A DNA stretch of 64,000 bases from Hymenoscyphus infarciens (Eukaryota; Ascomycota; Leotiomycetes; Helotiales; Helotiaceae): the NCBI GenBank assembly GCA_001414345.1, contig LLCB01000093.1:1-64000 (forward strand). The letters are read 5' to 3'. A model generated the notes under the pieces. The model was given only the letters and a program-made list of their open reading frames with translations. It ran no database searches and was not told the origin of the DNA. The translations under genes and the position numbers were made by a program. Below are positions 13,050 through 22,840 of this stretch, piece by piece; positions within the stretch are counted from its first letter, which is position 1; every line of letters starts with the position of its first letter.

Positions 13050-14960
13050 CCTCTTCTCTACCTAGTTCCTCTAAAATAAGATCTTCTTAAAGTGCCTTAG
13101 CCTCTTATATAGCTTAAAGTAACCTAGGGTAATACTCTTCTTATAGAGAAGCTTACTTAAAGATAGTAGGCTCTTTATCTAGCTAGTAGATTAGTTTAAT
13201 TAACTTAAGAGATATAAACTTTCTCTGCTTCTTTATCTCTACTATATAAGCCTTACGAGCTCTCTCGTCTTTATAAGCTTATATACTAAGAGTAAGAAGT
13301 CTCTTCTTTGCCTTAGTAATAGCTTAAGTAAGGTCCTTCTTTACCTTCTTAAGAGCTTTATTCTTCCTCTCTACTATAAGGTAATTCTTTCTTTTATATA
13401 TATTTTATATAATAATTACTCTACTCTTATAAATACTCCTTTTTAAGCCCTTCTTATACTTTATATCTTCGCGTATCTTCTCTTATAAGGTATAATATTA
13501 AACTATAATAAGATAGGATTTTTATAAGTCGACGCTTACTTACTTTATTATACTCTTAAAAAGCTCTATTAAAGGATTAGAAAACTAGATAGGATTATAA
13601 GAACTAAGAGCTTATACTTTAGTAGTAGTACTCTATATTTTAATACGTTAAGTAAGTAGAAGAGAAGAGAGAGTAATCTCGTTATTAATATTTATTTCGT
13701 CTACTAAGCACTTCTTCTTATTATATAACTATATCTTCTTCTTTACTACTTTCTATAAGAGAGAGTATATTCCTATATTTCTAAAAGAGTTAATAATTAT
13801 ATAAGGCTTTATAGTTTATTTATAGATCTAGGTTAAGTTATAGAAGAATAAAGTAACTAAGTACTTAAAGTTAAAAGAGTAGAGAGTAGTAGTAATAACT
13901 TATTTATAGTAATATTTCTATAGTCTAAAGACTTCTATATTAAGAGGTTAAAGAATATAAGTAAGATAAGAAGAGAAGTAAAAAACCCTTAATATAATAC
14001 TTATATACTTTAGTTTAGAACTTAAGAACTTAGTAAGATTTATAGCTATTAAGAAGAAGAATTCTCTAAGATAAGTCTTTTAATACTCTAGTTTTCTTAA
14101 TAAAATAATTAAGATATCTTATTATAATCTTATTATTAATATACCTTATAAGAGAATAATCTACTATCTCTTTACCTATTAAGTTTATTACTATCTAGTT
14201 CTTTATAATCTTCTTTTCTAGTATAATAATAAAGAGAGCTAGTATATACTTCTTATCTACTAAGATAGTCTCTATTATAGTTACTAACTTCTAGTTCTTA
14301 GAGCTTATTATATATATCTTTCTAACTTATAAAGGTATAATAATCTACTTACTTCCTATATAGCTTACTTATATATCTAACTTATCTATATTAAGAATAT
14401 ACTTAGGCTTTTAGATCTTATACTTTATAAGCTCTTCTTAGTACTCTATAAACTACTTCTTTATCTCCTTCTTAGTATATAACTCGAGTCTCTTATATAT
14501 AATAGGTTTTGTTTTAATTATATAGAGGTCGTAGTTCTACTTTAGCTACTTTATAAACTAGCTCTATAATAGAGGCTCTTATAAAGGACTTTAAGCCTTT
14601 TTTAAGTAACTGATTATAGTAAAGACTATCTTATAAGTAGCTCTAAGTCCTTATTCCTACTACTTATAATAGTACTAACGTATAACTTCTTTCTAGGCCT
14701 TACTTAATACCTTATTATTACTACTATAAGTATTATATCTATTATTATTATTATAAGCTTTCTTCTTCTCCTAGTCTAGCGTACTCTAAACCGACTCCTC
14801 GTTTATCTACTATAGCCTTATAGCTATATAAGAAGACTCTTTCTTACTCTTATTTCTTACCTACTCTATTACTTTATATAAGTTCTCTAAGTACTTCTCT
14901 CTTATTTATATATTAGTAAGAGGTGATTTAGATAGTAGTAGTAAGAGCGACGAGTATATA
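13050..14960 (-). pseudogene. Broken pogo/Tigger-type DDE transposase
   Basis: Read on the minus strand, this stretch follows the order of pogo/Fot1 transposases with many stops at former CAA/CAG/TGG-type codons and some frame changes. NID at about 14385 corresponds to the first catalytic block (usually NMDE). RILLLNSYKS at about 14035-14062 corresponds to RLLILDGHGS. PLNIEVFR at about 13925-13948 corresponds to PLDVxVF. At the second and third blocks the expected catalytic Asp reads as Asn, each explained by one G-to-A change as RIP causes. Further downstream lies a Lys-rich coiled-coil-like tail (ALKKVKKDL, AYKDERARKAY). It cannot encode a working enzyme. The family call rests on recalled motifs, not alignment. 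Confidence 0.68.
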
Positions 14961-15015
14961 TCTTCTACTAGAATAGTATTAAGAGATAGAATAAAGCCTT
15001 AAGATCTTATATTAT

Positions 15016-15323
15016 TATAATAGCACGAAATATATACTATAGGAGAAGAGGTATTTAGAAGTGCGTTCGAGACTAAATAACGTATATAAATACTAGGCAC
15101 TAATATAGAAGAAAAGGAAAAACTATCTCTCTTCTACTCTAGGAGTAGGCTACTATATATAAGAGGTTTAGACTATATAAAAGGGTTTAAAACCGAATAA
15201 CCTCGGCTAATATAAAAGCTTAAACCTATATAACCTTCCTAAAACAGATAATATAAGATAATAACTACTAAAACCTTATATATAGTAGAGACTCCTAGCT
15301 ATCTAGGATAGTATACTATTATA
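15016..15323. repeat. Left long terminal repeat (308 bp)
   Basis: This direct repeat is of identical length to 17446-17753, with about 93% identity by eye and no indels. Just inside it lie a (TC)n stretch (15324-15335) and a perfect hairpin, AAGACTCG-TCC-CGAGTCTT, at 15340-15358. Confidence 0.85.
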
Positions 15324-17445
15324 TCTCTCTCTCTTAAAAAAGACTCGTCCCGAGTCTTCTATCTCTTATTATTTAGAGTCGAATCAGGATAGTATAAGTG
15401 TTATAACATTTATCGTATTTATTGATTTTATTAGTTCGAAGTTATTAAACTTTATCGTAAGCGAGACGAGATATCGAGATATCGATTTTAGGTCTAAATC
15501 GTAACTAAACCAATTCGTAGATACTTATAAAAGAGACTTCGTTTCTAATCCTTCTATATCAAAGTAAGCATTTGCTAAAAGAGTATAGTCCGATCTGTTT
15601 AAGAGGTCGGAAAAAGTTTAAAGTAAAATTAGAAAAAGTTCAAAGTAAACTCGAAGGTTTAGAGTAGAGTCAAAGGTCGTTTAGTTAAGAGGTAGTAATA
15701 ACTTAGTTAAGAGCTTACTTCGAGAGCGTACTAATTTGTATCTAATTCAAAGAATTTAATAAAAAAGAAATTCTAGCCTAGCTAGAACTAAAAGAAAGTA
15801 AGACTCTAATTAGAGTTAGTAGGGTTTTAGATAGTTAAAGGCGAAGTTGTTTCTAATTATTAAGTTTTCGCTATCTAAAGTTTAGAATAATAAAAGGAGT
15901 AGTTCTAGCTAGTTAAATAAAGTTAATACTAAAGTTGTTATATTACCTTATTCTCTTTAAGAGTACTTAAGAACTTAATTATTATCTTCTAATTCTAATT
16001 CTACTTTAAAAGTAGTAGAAGATTTACTATTAGATCGTAGAGAGTTTAGAGAGATAGTATTTTAGACTAAAGTGCTAATATTACGTAACTTAGTGTTTTA
16101 GCGTATCTTCTTATCTAAAGCTAAAAGATTAGACGCTATTTTAATAAAGTTATAGTTCTATTATCTCTTTTTTAAAGTAGCTAAGTTTTAGAGCTATAGT
16201 GTAATCTTATTCTATATTTAAAAGAACTATTCTAATTCTAGTATACCTCTAAGTATAGCTATACTCGAAAAGCGACTCTTAAAATTAGTAAAAGTTTCTT
16301 TAGAGTCTTCTTATTCTATTTATAAGAATCTAAAAGTATTCCGAGTATCCTCTATCTTATAACTAGTTAAAAAGTAGAGATCTAAAAGAGTAACTATGTC
16401 TTCTTAATCTTTAAAAGCAAGGTCTAACGCTAACTCGTATCTAGGCTCTAGGTAGTTCCTAGCTAGTCTAGTTATTATACTCTAAATAAGAGCTTTACGT
16501 ATTAGAGGTAAACCGTAGTAGTTAGTATTTATATAGAGTCTATCTCGTACTAATATCTTCTATTATTAGTATATAGGTGAAATACCGTTATCTAAAAGTT
16601 TAATCTTTTTAGTTATTTTACTTTTTCGTTAAGATTAGAGAGTATTTGAAGAGGCTTTAGTACTATATTAAGTAGAGGTAGAATATTAGAAGGTATTAAG
16701 AGTAGCTGCTTATAACTAAAAGAGATATGAATTTAAGCTTAGAAGTAGAAGAGAGTTAGATTAGAGAGGGTTTAGAGACGAAGCGATTTATTAACTTATA
16801 AGTTCGCTTACTTTCTTTTCTAGCTTAGCTAGCTAATCCTTTATTTCTTGATTTTCTACTTCTAAAGCCTATATAACTAACTATATCTAGTTTATATTTA
16901 AGAAGTCTTACTTATCTTTATTATTTCGTCGAGATCTTTTAGATCTTAGTATATAGATGCTATTTAGGTAGCTTTCGGAAAGAGAGGTAGCTCTAGAAGA
17001 GAGTTATTACTTAACGCTATTTAGTAGAACTAAATTTAATATTTCAATAATATTAATTTAGAGAGAGAGAGAGTAAGAGCAGATTTAGAAGCCTTCGCGA
17101 TAACTATAATATATTAACTTATTCACTAAACCTATATATAGTAGTCTCTATACTTAGAGAGTTATTAGAAGCCTCTAAAGCACTTAGTATATTCCTACTT
17201 CCTTAATATATAAAACACGCTTTTTACTAGCTATCTAAAACTAATACTAAACTCTAATATTACTAGCTATCTAAGAGATCTCTAAAATCCTAGCTATTTA
17301 AGAATATTATCGTAATAGACCGATTCGAGCCTAAAGCGAAACAGGTATATTATTATTAACTTTGAATTCGAAATAAAAAGCGACGACAAGCTTAAAAGAG
17401 ATATTATAAAGGCTATTATCAGCGAAGTCGAGTTTTTCCTTTTTA

Positions 17446-17753
17446 TATAATAGTACAAAATATATACTATAGAAGAAGAGGTATATAGAAGTGTGTTTAA
17501 GACTAAATAACATATATAAATACTAGGTACTAATATAAAAGAAAAGGAAAAACTATCTCTCTTCTACTCTAGAAGTAGACTACTATATATAAGAGGTTTA
17601 GACTATATAAAAGAGTCTAAAACCGAATAACCTCGGCTAATAAAAAAGCTTAAACCTACGTAACCTTCCTAAAACAGATAATATAAGATAATAACTACTG
17701 AAACCTTATATATAGCAGAGACTTCTAGCTATCTAGAATAGTATACTATTATA
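17446..17753. repeat. Right long terminal repeat (308 bp)
   Basis: This is the partner of 15016-15323. It is followed immediately by ATTAT, the same five bases that precede the left repeat. The flanking bases are very AT-rich, so the target duplication alone is weak evidence, but equal repeat length plus matched ends supports the boundaries. Confidence 0.85.
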
Positions 17754-17874
17754 ATTATATTATATACTAAGAGAGGCGATATTATCGTTACTAGTAATAG
17801 TTATAATAGAGTAATTAAGATGGTTTATATACTATAGTATATATTTTTAGATAGAGTACTAATTTACGAGTTCT

Positions 17875-18177
17875 TATACTTACTTCTAACCTATACTTAC
17901 TTCCGCCGACTCTAAGCGAAAGCGTAGAAGAAGAGGAACCGGCTATTAGATAAATTCTATTAAAAAGAATTATTTTATAACTTAATTTATTAAGTTCTAA
18001 ATAAGAGATTCTAATTAAAATTAGAATATAATAAAGCGTTATTGTTTTTCTATATATTTTTAAATATAGAGAGTTTAGATATAAACTAAACTTTATTATA
18101 TTACTAGTTTTTACGTATTACTATCTCTTACTTAGAAGGCACGTGTCTTCTAGGTAAGTGTAGAGCCGAACGATTAG
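17875..18177 (-). repeat. Right terminal inverted-repeat arm
   Basis: It carries the complements of left-arm blocks B (17875-17948) and A (18079-18127), then a 32-base palindrome (18127-18158), and ends with the shared CGATTAG. The palindrome sits where the left arm also has one, but with a different sequence. Confidence 0.72.
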
Positions 18178-19160
18178 TCCTCTTTACTCTAAGCGTATAT
18201 AGATCTCCTCGACTTATAGGCTACTAATACTCTAACCGTCTCTTCTATAAGAATTTAAACGACATTTTATAGAGAGGTACGCTTACTATATCTAATTCGA
18301 AGTCTTTATATAGTATCGATCTAGTCTAGGTACTCTCCTCTAAGTTCTACCTTCTTTCGCTCTTATCTCTATAACTATAGTATATAACCTATTCTTACTC
18401 TTTCTTATTATAGTCTTATTCTAGGGGTTAACTCTTATAAAGCGCTCTTTAGAGGTTTTGTTTTATCTTTTAAGCTTTAATAAGAAAGTATAGCGTCTCT
18501 TTAACTAAGACTATAGTTCTAAGACTATGATCTCGAGACTATGATTCGATTAAGAGGTATAGAAGTCTATCGAGGAACCTTTAGCGAAGCGTTTAGTAAG
18601 CTATATATAAGAGAATAGCTGGTTACGATAGAGTAGTATATAGTGTATTCGGTTAGTCGGTTAGTGAAAAATTTTTATACTAAGGCTCTTAATCCTCTCT
18701 CTCTCTCTCTCTCCTCCTACTACTACAACTCCCTGTGACTTAAACTTGGCTCTGTAGACTCTTAAACAAGCGCTAGAGGTTCGTAGGATGCACCGCGTAC
18801 AGGTGTTGAGTCTTTGTATCCCCGACGGTTATAGGTGGGTGTTTGTCGGCCTAACACTTCAGTGGGGTGACTTTTGGTTGGTTATATTACCTAACTCTTT
18901 TTTCCTTTTCTTCTCGTCGATCTTTGTCTTGCTACCAACGTTAGTTTTAGATTCGAAGGTAAGCGAGTCTTCGACAGCAAACCCCGCTTGGCTTTCACCT
19001 GCTCCAAAACCACTCTCGCGGGTAGCGGATAGAGTTTTGCTGGTAAGTTTCTTTTTTTCGCTTTTTTTTGGGGGGGGGGGGGATACCTGGGTTGGAGCTT
19101 TCTGTGCCAGTCAGGTTCACGGGAAGGCAATACAAGTGCTGAGTGCGGCTGACTTTGTTT

Positions 19161-19193
19161 TGATTGTGGTTGTGGTTGTGGTTGTGGTTGTGG
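19161..19193. repeat. TTGTGG tandem repeat
   Basis: About five copies of a 6-base unit (TTGTGG) occur in tandem, part of a cluster of short GT/GA-rich minisatellites in 19060-19400. Confidence 0.85.
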
Positions 19194-19290
19194 GGTATGT
19201 AAGGTTTTTGAGAGGTTGTGTGGGCGTTTGAAGTTTGTTTGTTAGTTGCCTTGGTCGCTGGGTTTTTTTTAGCTTGGGTTTGCTTCTTGG

Positions 19291-19394
19291 ATGGGGATGA
19301 GGATGAGGATGAGGATGAGGATGGAAGAGGTGTGTGGTGTGTGGTGTGTGGTGTGTGGTGTGTGGTGTGTGGTGTGTGGTGTGTGGTGTGTGGT
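19291..19394. repeat. GGATGA and TGTGTGG minisatellites
   Basis: About five copies of GGATGA (around 19291-19320) are followed by nine perfect copies of the 7-base unit TGTGTGG (19331-19393). Both are strand-asymmetric, with G only on the plus strand, and likely to vary in copy number. Confidence 0.9.
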
Positions 19395-20167
19395 GTTGTG
19401 AGGAGTGCGATGTGGGGGAATTGTTTATGGTAGATGTGAGGTATGAAGGGCTTTTGTTTTCTTCACTAGAGAGGATAAGGTGGTGGAACCTTTGATCCTC
19501 AGAACTCGAGGAAGAGTGGAACGGAGGTCATGGTCGCCAAATCTGGAACAGAACATAGAAACAAAAGGATATTGGAGTAGCTGCGACAAATCAAAGACTC
19601 GGAGAATGGTTCTTTCTATTGTTCTTGCTTGGTTCTGGTACTTCGATCCCTCTCCCCCTCTCTCTCTCTAGAAGTTGGCATGAAGTGTCATAGTACTTGG
19701 TACTTGGGTATAATGAATTTTGGTAGTGGATTCGAGAGTAGCTCTGTTTTTGACAGCACGTCATATATCTCTCATCTTATGTTTGTCACTAGAACTTGTA
19801 GGAGGTTATTGTGTTTGAAATACTACACGTACAGATTATTTGTTCGCAGGATAGTGCAGTGGGATGTCTCTTAACGCCTGTTAGGAGAAAGAATAGTGAT
19901 TGGAGCGAATTTGAATTGAAGCTCTGTGTTCTTGATTCTTTCTTGGTGAGCTTATAGACAGGGGCGAGGGGTGAATAGTGAGAACGGAGAGTGTGAAGGT
20001 GGTAGAAAGAGGTGATCAGGGCTTCAGATAAAGTTGAGGTGTGGAGGGGTATATCCCTCTAACACTCTTGCTCTGGGCAAATCTTTCAGTGTTTTGTGAA
20101 TATAAATATCCATCAACTTCCAAGTTTGCTTGCTTAATATCAATGATCAAATCCTTGAAAGCCGTGT

Positions 20168-20202
20168 CATTTCTGCCCTTTCTGCCCTTTCTGCCATTTC
20201 TG
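20168..20202. repeat. TTTCTGCCC short tandem repeat
   Basis: Three to four copies of a 9-base unit (TTTCTGCCC, last copy with one change) occur in gene-free DNA. Confidence 0.8.
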
Positions 20203-20923
20203 TTCAGATTGTTGTCTGGCTTCCTGTTCTAAAACGGAATAAATAGCACTTGTCTCATCTGTTTCGAGCATGTAAGCTGTTTAAAAAAAGAAAGAGAAAA
20301 AAACAAGGGCAGAAAGGTGAGAACGAATGTTGGTTTTATTTTCGACGGTGGGTGTACTTTTGACAATAAACAGGTACTTACGTGTCAGCAACAAACTGTA
20401 AATTAGGTTGCTATTCTTTTCAATAGAATAAGAAGGAGTTGTACATTTTGTTCTGAGGAATTTACCATTAATAAAAGATATAAGATATTTTGATATATTA
20501 GTAATAAGTTGTGAATCAATTCGATGCTCTATTTGCTTAGAATAAGAACCTCGATTAACGTTAATGTGTAGGTATTTGTAAAACCATATGTCTTTCTTGA
20601 ATCATTTACTTAATTTCAAGAATGAAAATTAGAGCGTTTTCTTACAAGAGTTTATGCTTTTCTATGTATTTTGTAAAAGCTTTTATATCTACCTTTACTA
20701 TCTATCAGTCTCTATAATGTACATTTCCTTAATAAACTTATTTTATACTAATTTCCCAATTTACTCCCTTAGTCTAATAAAAGACTATTAAGAGCCGAGC
20801 TTCTCACCTTGAGTATTGTCACTCACTAAAAGACTTGCTCTTTTGAGAACGATGATATTAGTCTTACTTCTTTTTTTATTCCTAAACAATGTGAGAAAGG
20901 ATTAGATTAGATTATTGACCTAT

Positions 20924-21322
20924 GATTAATCTAATCATCGATTAACAAGGTTCTAATCATTAATCAGATTAACCAAAAGTCATTTTTCAGAGTATTAATT
21001 GATTAATTGGTAATTATAGCACCTGACCCGCCCGGGGTTATCGGAGACCGGGACGGGCCCCGGGGTAGCGTCGGAGTGGCACTGCCGAGAGCTTAAGCGA
21101 AACCTCCTAAGTAGTCTTTTTACGACGTATTTTAAGTCTCTATAAATTAGCTATCAAGTATTTAGTAATGAATATATATTAATAATGTATCTGGTTACCA
21201 ATTTTAAGCTTTATAGGCTTGATATATACTATATATATACTGTATATAGTATGTTAATTATTTAATCAGATTAATTAATCTAATCTAATTAACACACGTG
21301 CTAATTATTAATCAGATTAACA
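20924..21322. repeat. Direct repeats flanking a GC-rich islet
   Basis: Related ~50-base segments at 20924-20973 and 21272-21321 both run from a TTAATCTAATC core to TTAATCAGATTAAC in the same orientation, each followed by TTGATTAATTG-type sequence. Between them an abrupt GC-rich islet (about 21020-21110) contains CCCGGGGTTATCGG and GGGCCCCGGGG. It could be a small non-autonomous element or a remnant of one; family not assigned. Confidence 0.5.
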
Positions 21323-21349
21323 ATTGATTAATTGATTAATTTGTGCTCA

Positions 21350-22222
21350 CACTGTTCCTAAAGATTGTTGTCAGATCAGATATCATTAAAAGATGTTTAG
21401 AGAGCTGAAAGAGATGTTAGTATTATATTCGAAGGTAAATTCGGTTTTAAGGGTAATCTTTTACTACCTCCTGTTTTATCAAGAAAAATTGCTCGCGCGT
21501 TTTGTTAGTAGAACTCGGGGTTTTTGGAGAATATATTTTACTTGTCTCGATCTTTTGTCCTGCTGGAGAATTGTTGTAACTAGGAGAGTCGCGCTCATGG
21601 GCGTCTAAGTATTGTAGACAGAGACTACGAAACATTATAATACATTGCTTCGTTGAAACAGCAGGTACATTTCCGTCGAAGTGGGTGTCTCACTTTCTGT
21701 CTAACACGAGAGTTGACTATAAATTATATTTACAAATGTGAAATTCAGACTCAAGTCTCGTTATTCTCGTAAACTTACTCTAGTTAATTGTATAGAATAC
21801 TTGCGCCAGGTAGCACCTCAACATGGAGAGTGGGGGTTTTTAGTGGGGTAAAGGTAGTTGTATTTTCACCCCTCTTTGATCACGAACGTCAAACTAAGGG
21901 ACATTTCGCGATACCTCTTCTACTAAATTCCGATATGCCACCTCTCAGATACATTGACAACAAACCCAATTTCTAAGAGCGTTGTAAATCGAAACACTAG
22001 TTCAAAATCATTAAACCGACTCGTTTCGAGAAGAGACAGAAAGACAAGAGCTCAACGTTATAAACACTACTATGACTGTCCTCTACTATTACAACCCCGA
22101 GGCATTGAGAGCATTCATGGATTCGAATGTGAAATTCGTCACATATTTGTACGGGAAACCTCGCGCTACTCGGAAGATACAACGTGATGAGGATGTTGTC
22201 CGGGTATGAAACCCCCACTCTT
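21350..22222. other. Gene-free sequence
   Basis: The frames here (for example 21393-21608 and 21954-22187) are short, AT-rich and show no recognisable domain. No tRNA or structured RNA was recognised. Confidence 0.4.
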
Positions 22223-22231
22223 TTTATTTAA

Positions 22232-22831
22232 CGGCAATTAACACTTTTATCCTCTAAATAATCGTAAATACCTAGAATATCCTCTAAATTAATTAAACAG
22301 TATCTATTCTATCCCTTAAATAACACCTCTTAAAAATAAGGGTATTCGAGTCAGAAAAGAGGGATATTTAAGTTAGTTTATTTTTCTCGATTTAAGTATT
22401 CTCTTAAGACTTAATATCCTTCTTCTTTTATACTCTAATTACCTCTATCTTTTAACTAAAAGTAGTAGATGCTATATAAGGTTATAATCTTAAGGTACTA
22501 GCTTTAATTCACTTAAAAATAGGTGGCTTAATATAGCAAAAACAGTAAATAATAACTAACTTAAATATCCTTCTTTTCTAACTAGAATACCCTTATTCTT
22601 AAGAGGTATTATTTAAAGGATAGAACAGTCACTTTTAATTAATTTTAAGGATAAAAGTGTTAATTACTATAGAAAAAAAGTATAAACTAACTCAAATATC
22701 CCTCTTTTCTGACTAGAATACCCTTATTTTTAAGGGGTATTATTTAAGGGATAGAGCAGTTACTTTTCAAGTAATTTAGAGGATATTCTAGGTATTTACG
22801 ATTATTTAGAGGATAAAAGTGTTAATTACCG
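22232..22831. mobile_element. MULE-like MITE, 600 bp, with 9-bp target duplication
   Basis: A left arm (22232 to about 22380) is the inverted complement of a right arm (about 22680-22831) over roughly 150 bases, with scattered changes. The outer ends are CGGCAATTAACAC and, on the other strand, CGGTAATTAACAC. The nine bases TTTATTTAA lie directly outside both ends (22223-22231 and 22832-22840). Long terminal inverted repeats with a 9-base duplication are the hallmark of Mutator-like elements. A third, shortened copy of the right arm (about 22551-22668) lies inside, in the same orientation as the outer right arm. No coding capacity is present, so it would depend on a transposase elsewhere. Confidence 0.82.
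22551..22668. repeat. Extra, shortened right-arm copy inside the MITE
   Basis: It parallels 22680-22831 from ACTAACTTAAATATCC to GGATAAAAGTGTTAATTAC. It lacks about 30 bases where the outer copy has two TTAGAGGATA-like units, a pattern consistent with deletion between short repeats. It suggests a tandem or nested origin of the element. Confidence 0.75.
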
Positions 22832-22840
22832 TTTATTTAA

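Larger units (their letters stand above)
15016..17753. mobile_element. LTR retrotransposon relic, 2.74 kb, with 5-bp target duplication
   Basis: Two direct repeats of exactly 308 bases, 15016-15323 and 17446-17753, bound a 2,122-base interior. Both repeats start TATAATAG and end CTATTATA. The element is flanked by ATTAT on both sides (15011-15015 and 17754-17758). By eye the repeats differ at about 21 positions, nearly all transitions. The expected TG...CA ends read TA...TA, which one transition at each end would give. The interior is too short for a full gag-pol set. Orientation is unresolved: a purine tract on the minus strand abuts the left repeat, while a plus-strand frame near 15990-16500 is open apart from RIP-type stops. 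Confidence 0.82.
12449..18177 (-). mobile_element. RIP-degraded pogo/Fot1-like DNA transposon with nested LTR element
   Basis: The ends are inverted repeats of each other. A 49-base block at 12497-12545 matches the complement of 18079-18127 with one mismatch. A 74-base block at 12741-12814 matches the complement of 17875-17948 with four mismatches. Similarity fades outside CTAATCG (12449) and CGATTAG (ending 18177), and the stretch between blocks A and B has diverged. Between the arms, minus-strand sequence from about 14950 to 13050 reads as a broken DDE transposase. Removing the nested LTR element leaves about 3.0 kb. The TpA-rich texture and transitional changes fit RIP. Exact termini and any TA target duplication were not resolved. 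Confidence 0.72.
18178..20880. other. Gene-free region with RIP-like edge and simple repeats
   Basis: From 18178 to about 18680 the sequence is still TA-rich and stop-dense. After a CT run (about 18694-18714) composition becomes ordinary, but frames are low-complexity. The frame 18788-19231 and the Asp/Glu then Cys/Val-rich frame 19218-19433 are produced by G runs and short tandem repeats. From about 20290 it becomes AT-rich again. No domain is recognised. Confidence 0.5.

Noticed and set aside
18788..19433. Two plus frames with Val/Phe-rich, Asp/Glu and Cys/Val repeats
   Set aside because: The peptides are simply translations of G runs and TTGTGG, GGATGA and TGTGTGG arrays.
20900..21340. 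TTAATC/TAATC wording as telomere-like repeat
   Set aside because: Units are irregular and internal, and do not form the TTAGGG arrays expected in filamentous ascomycetes.
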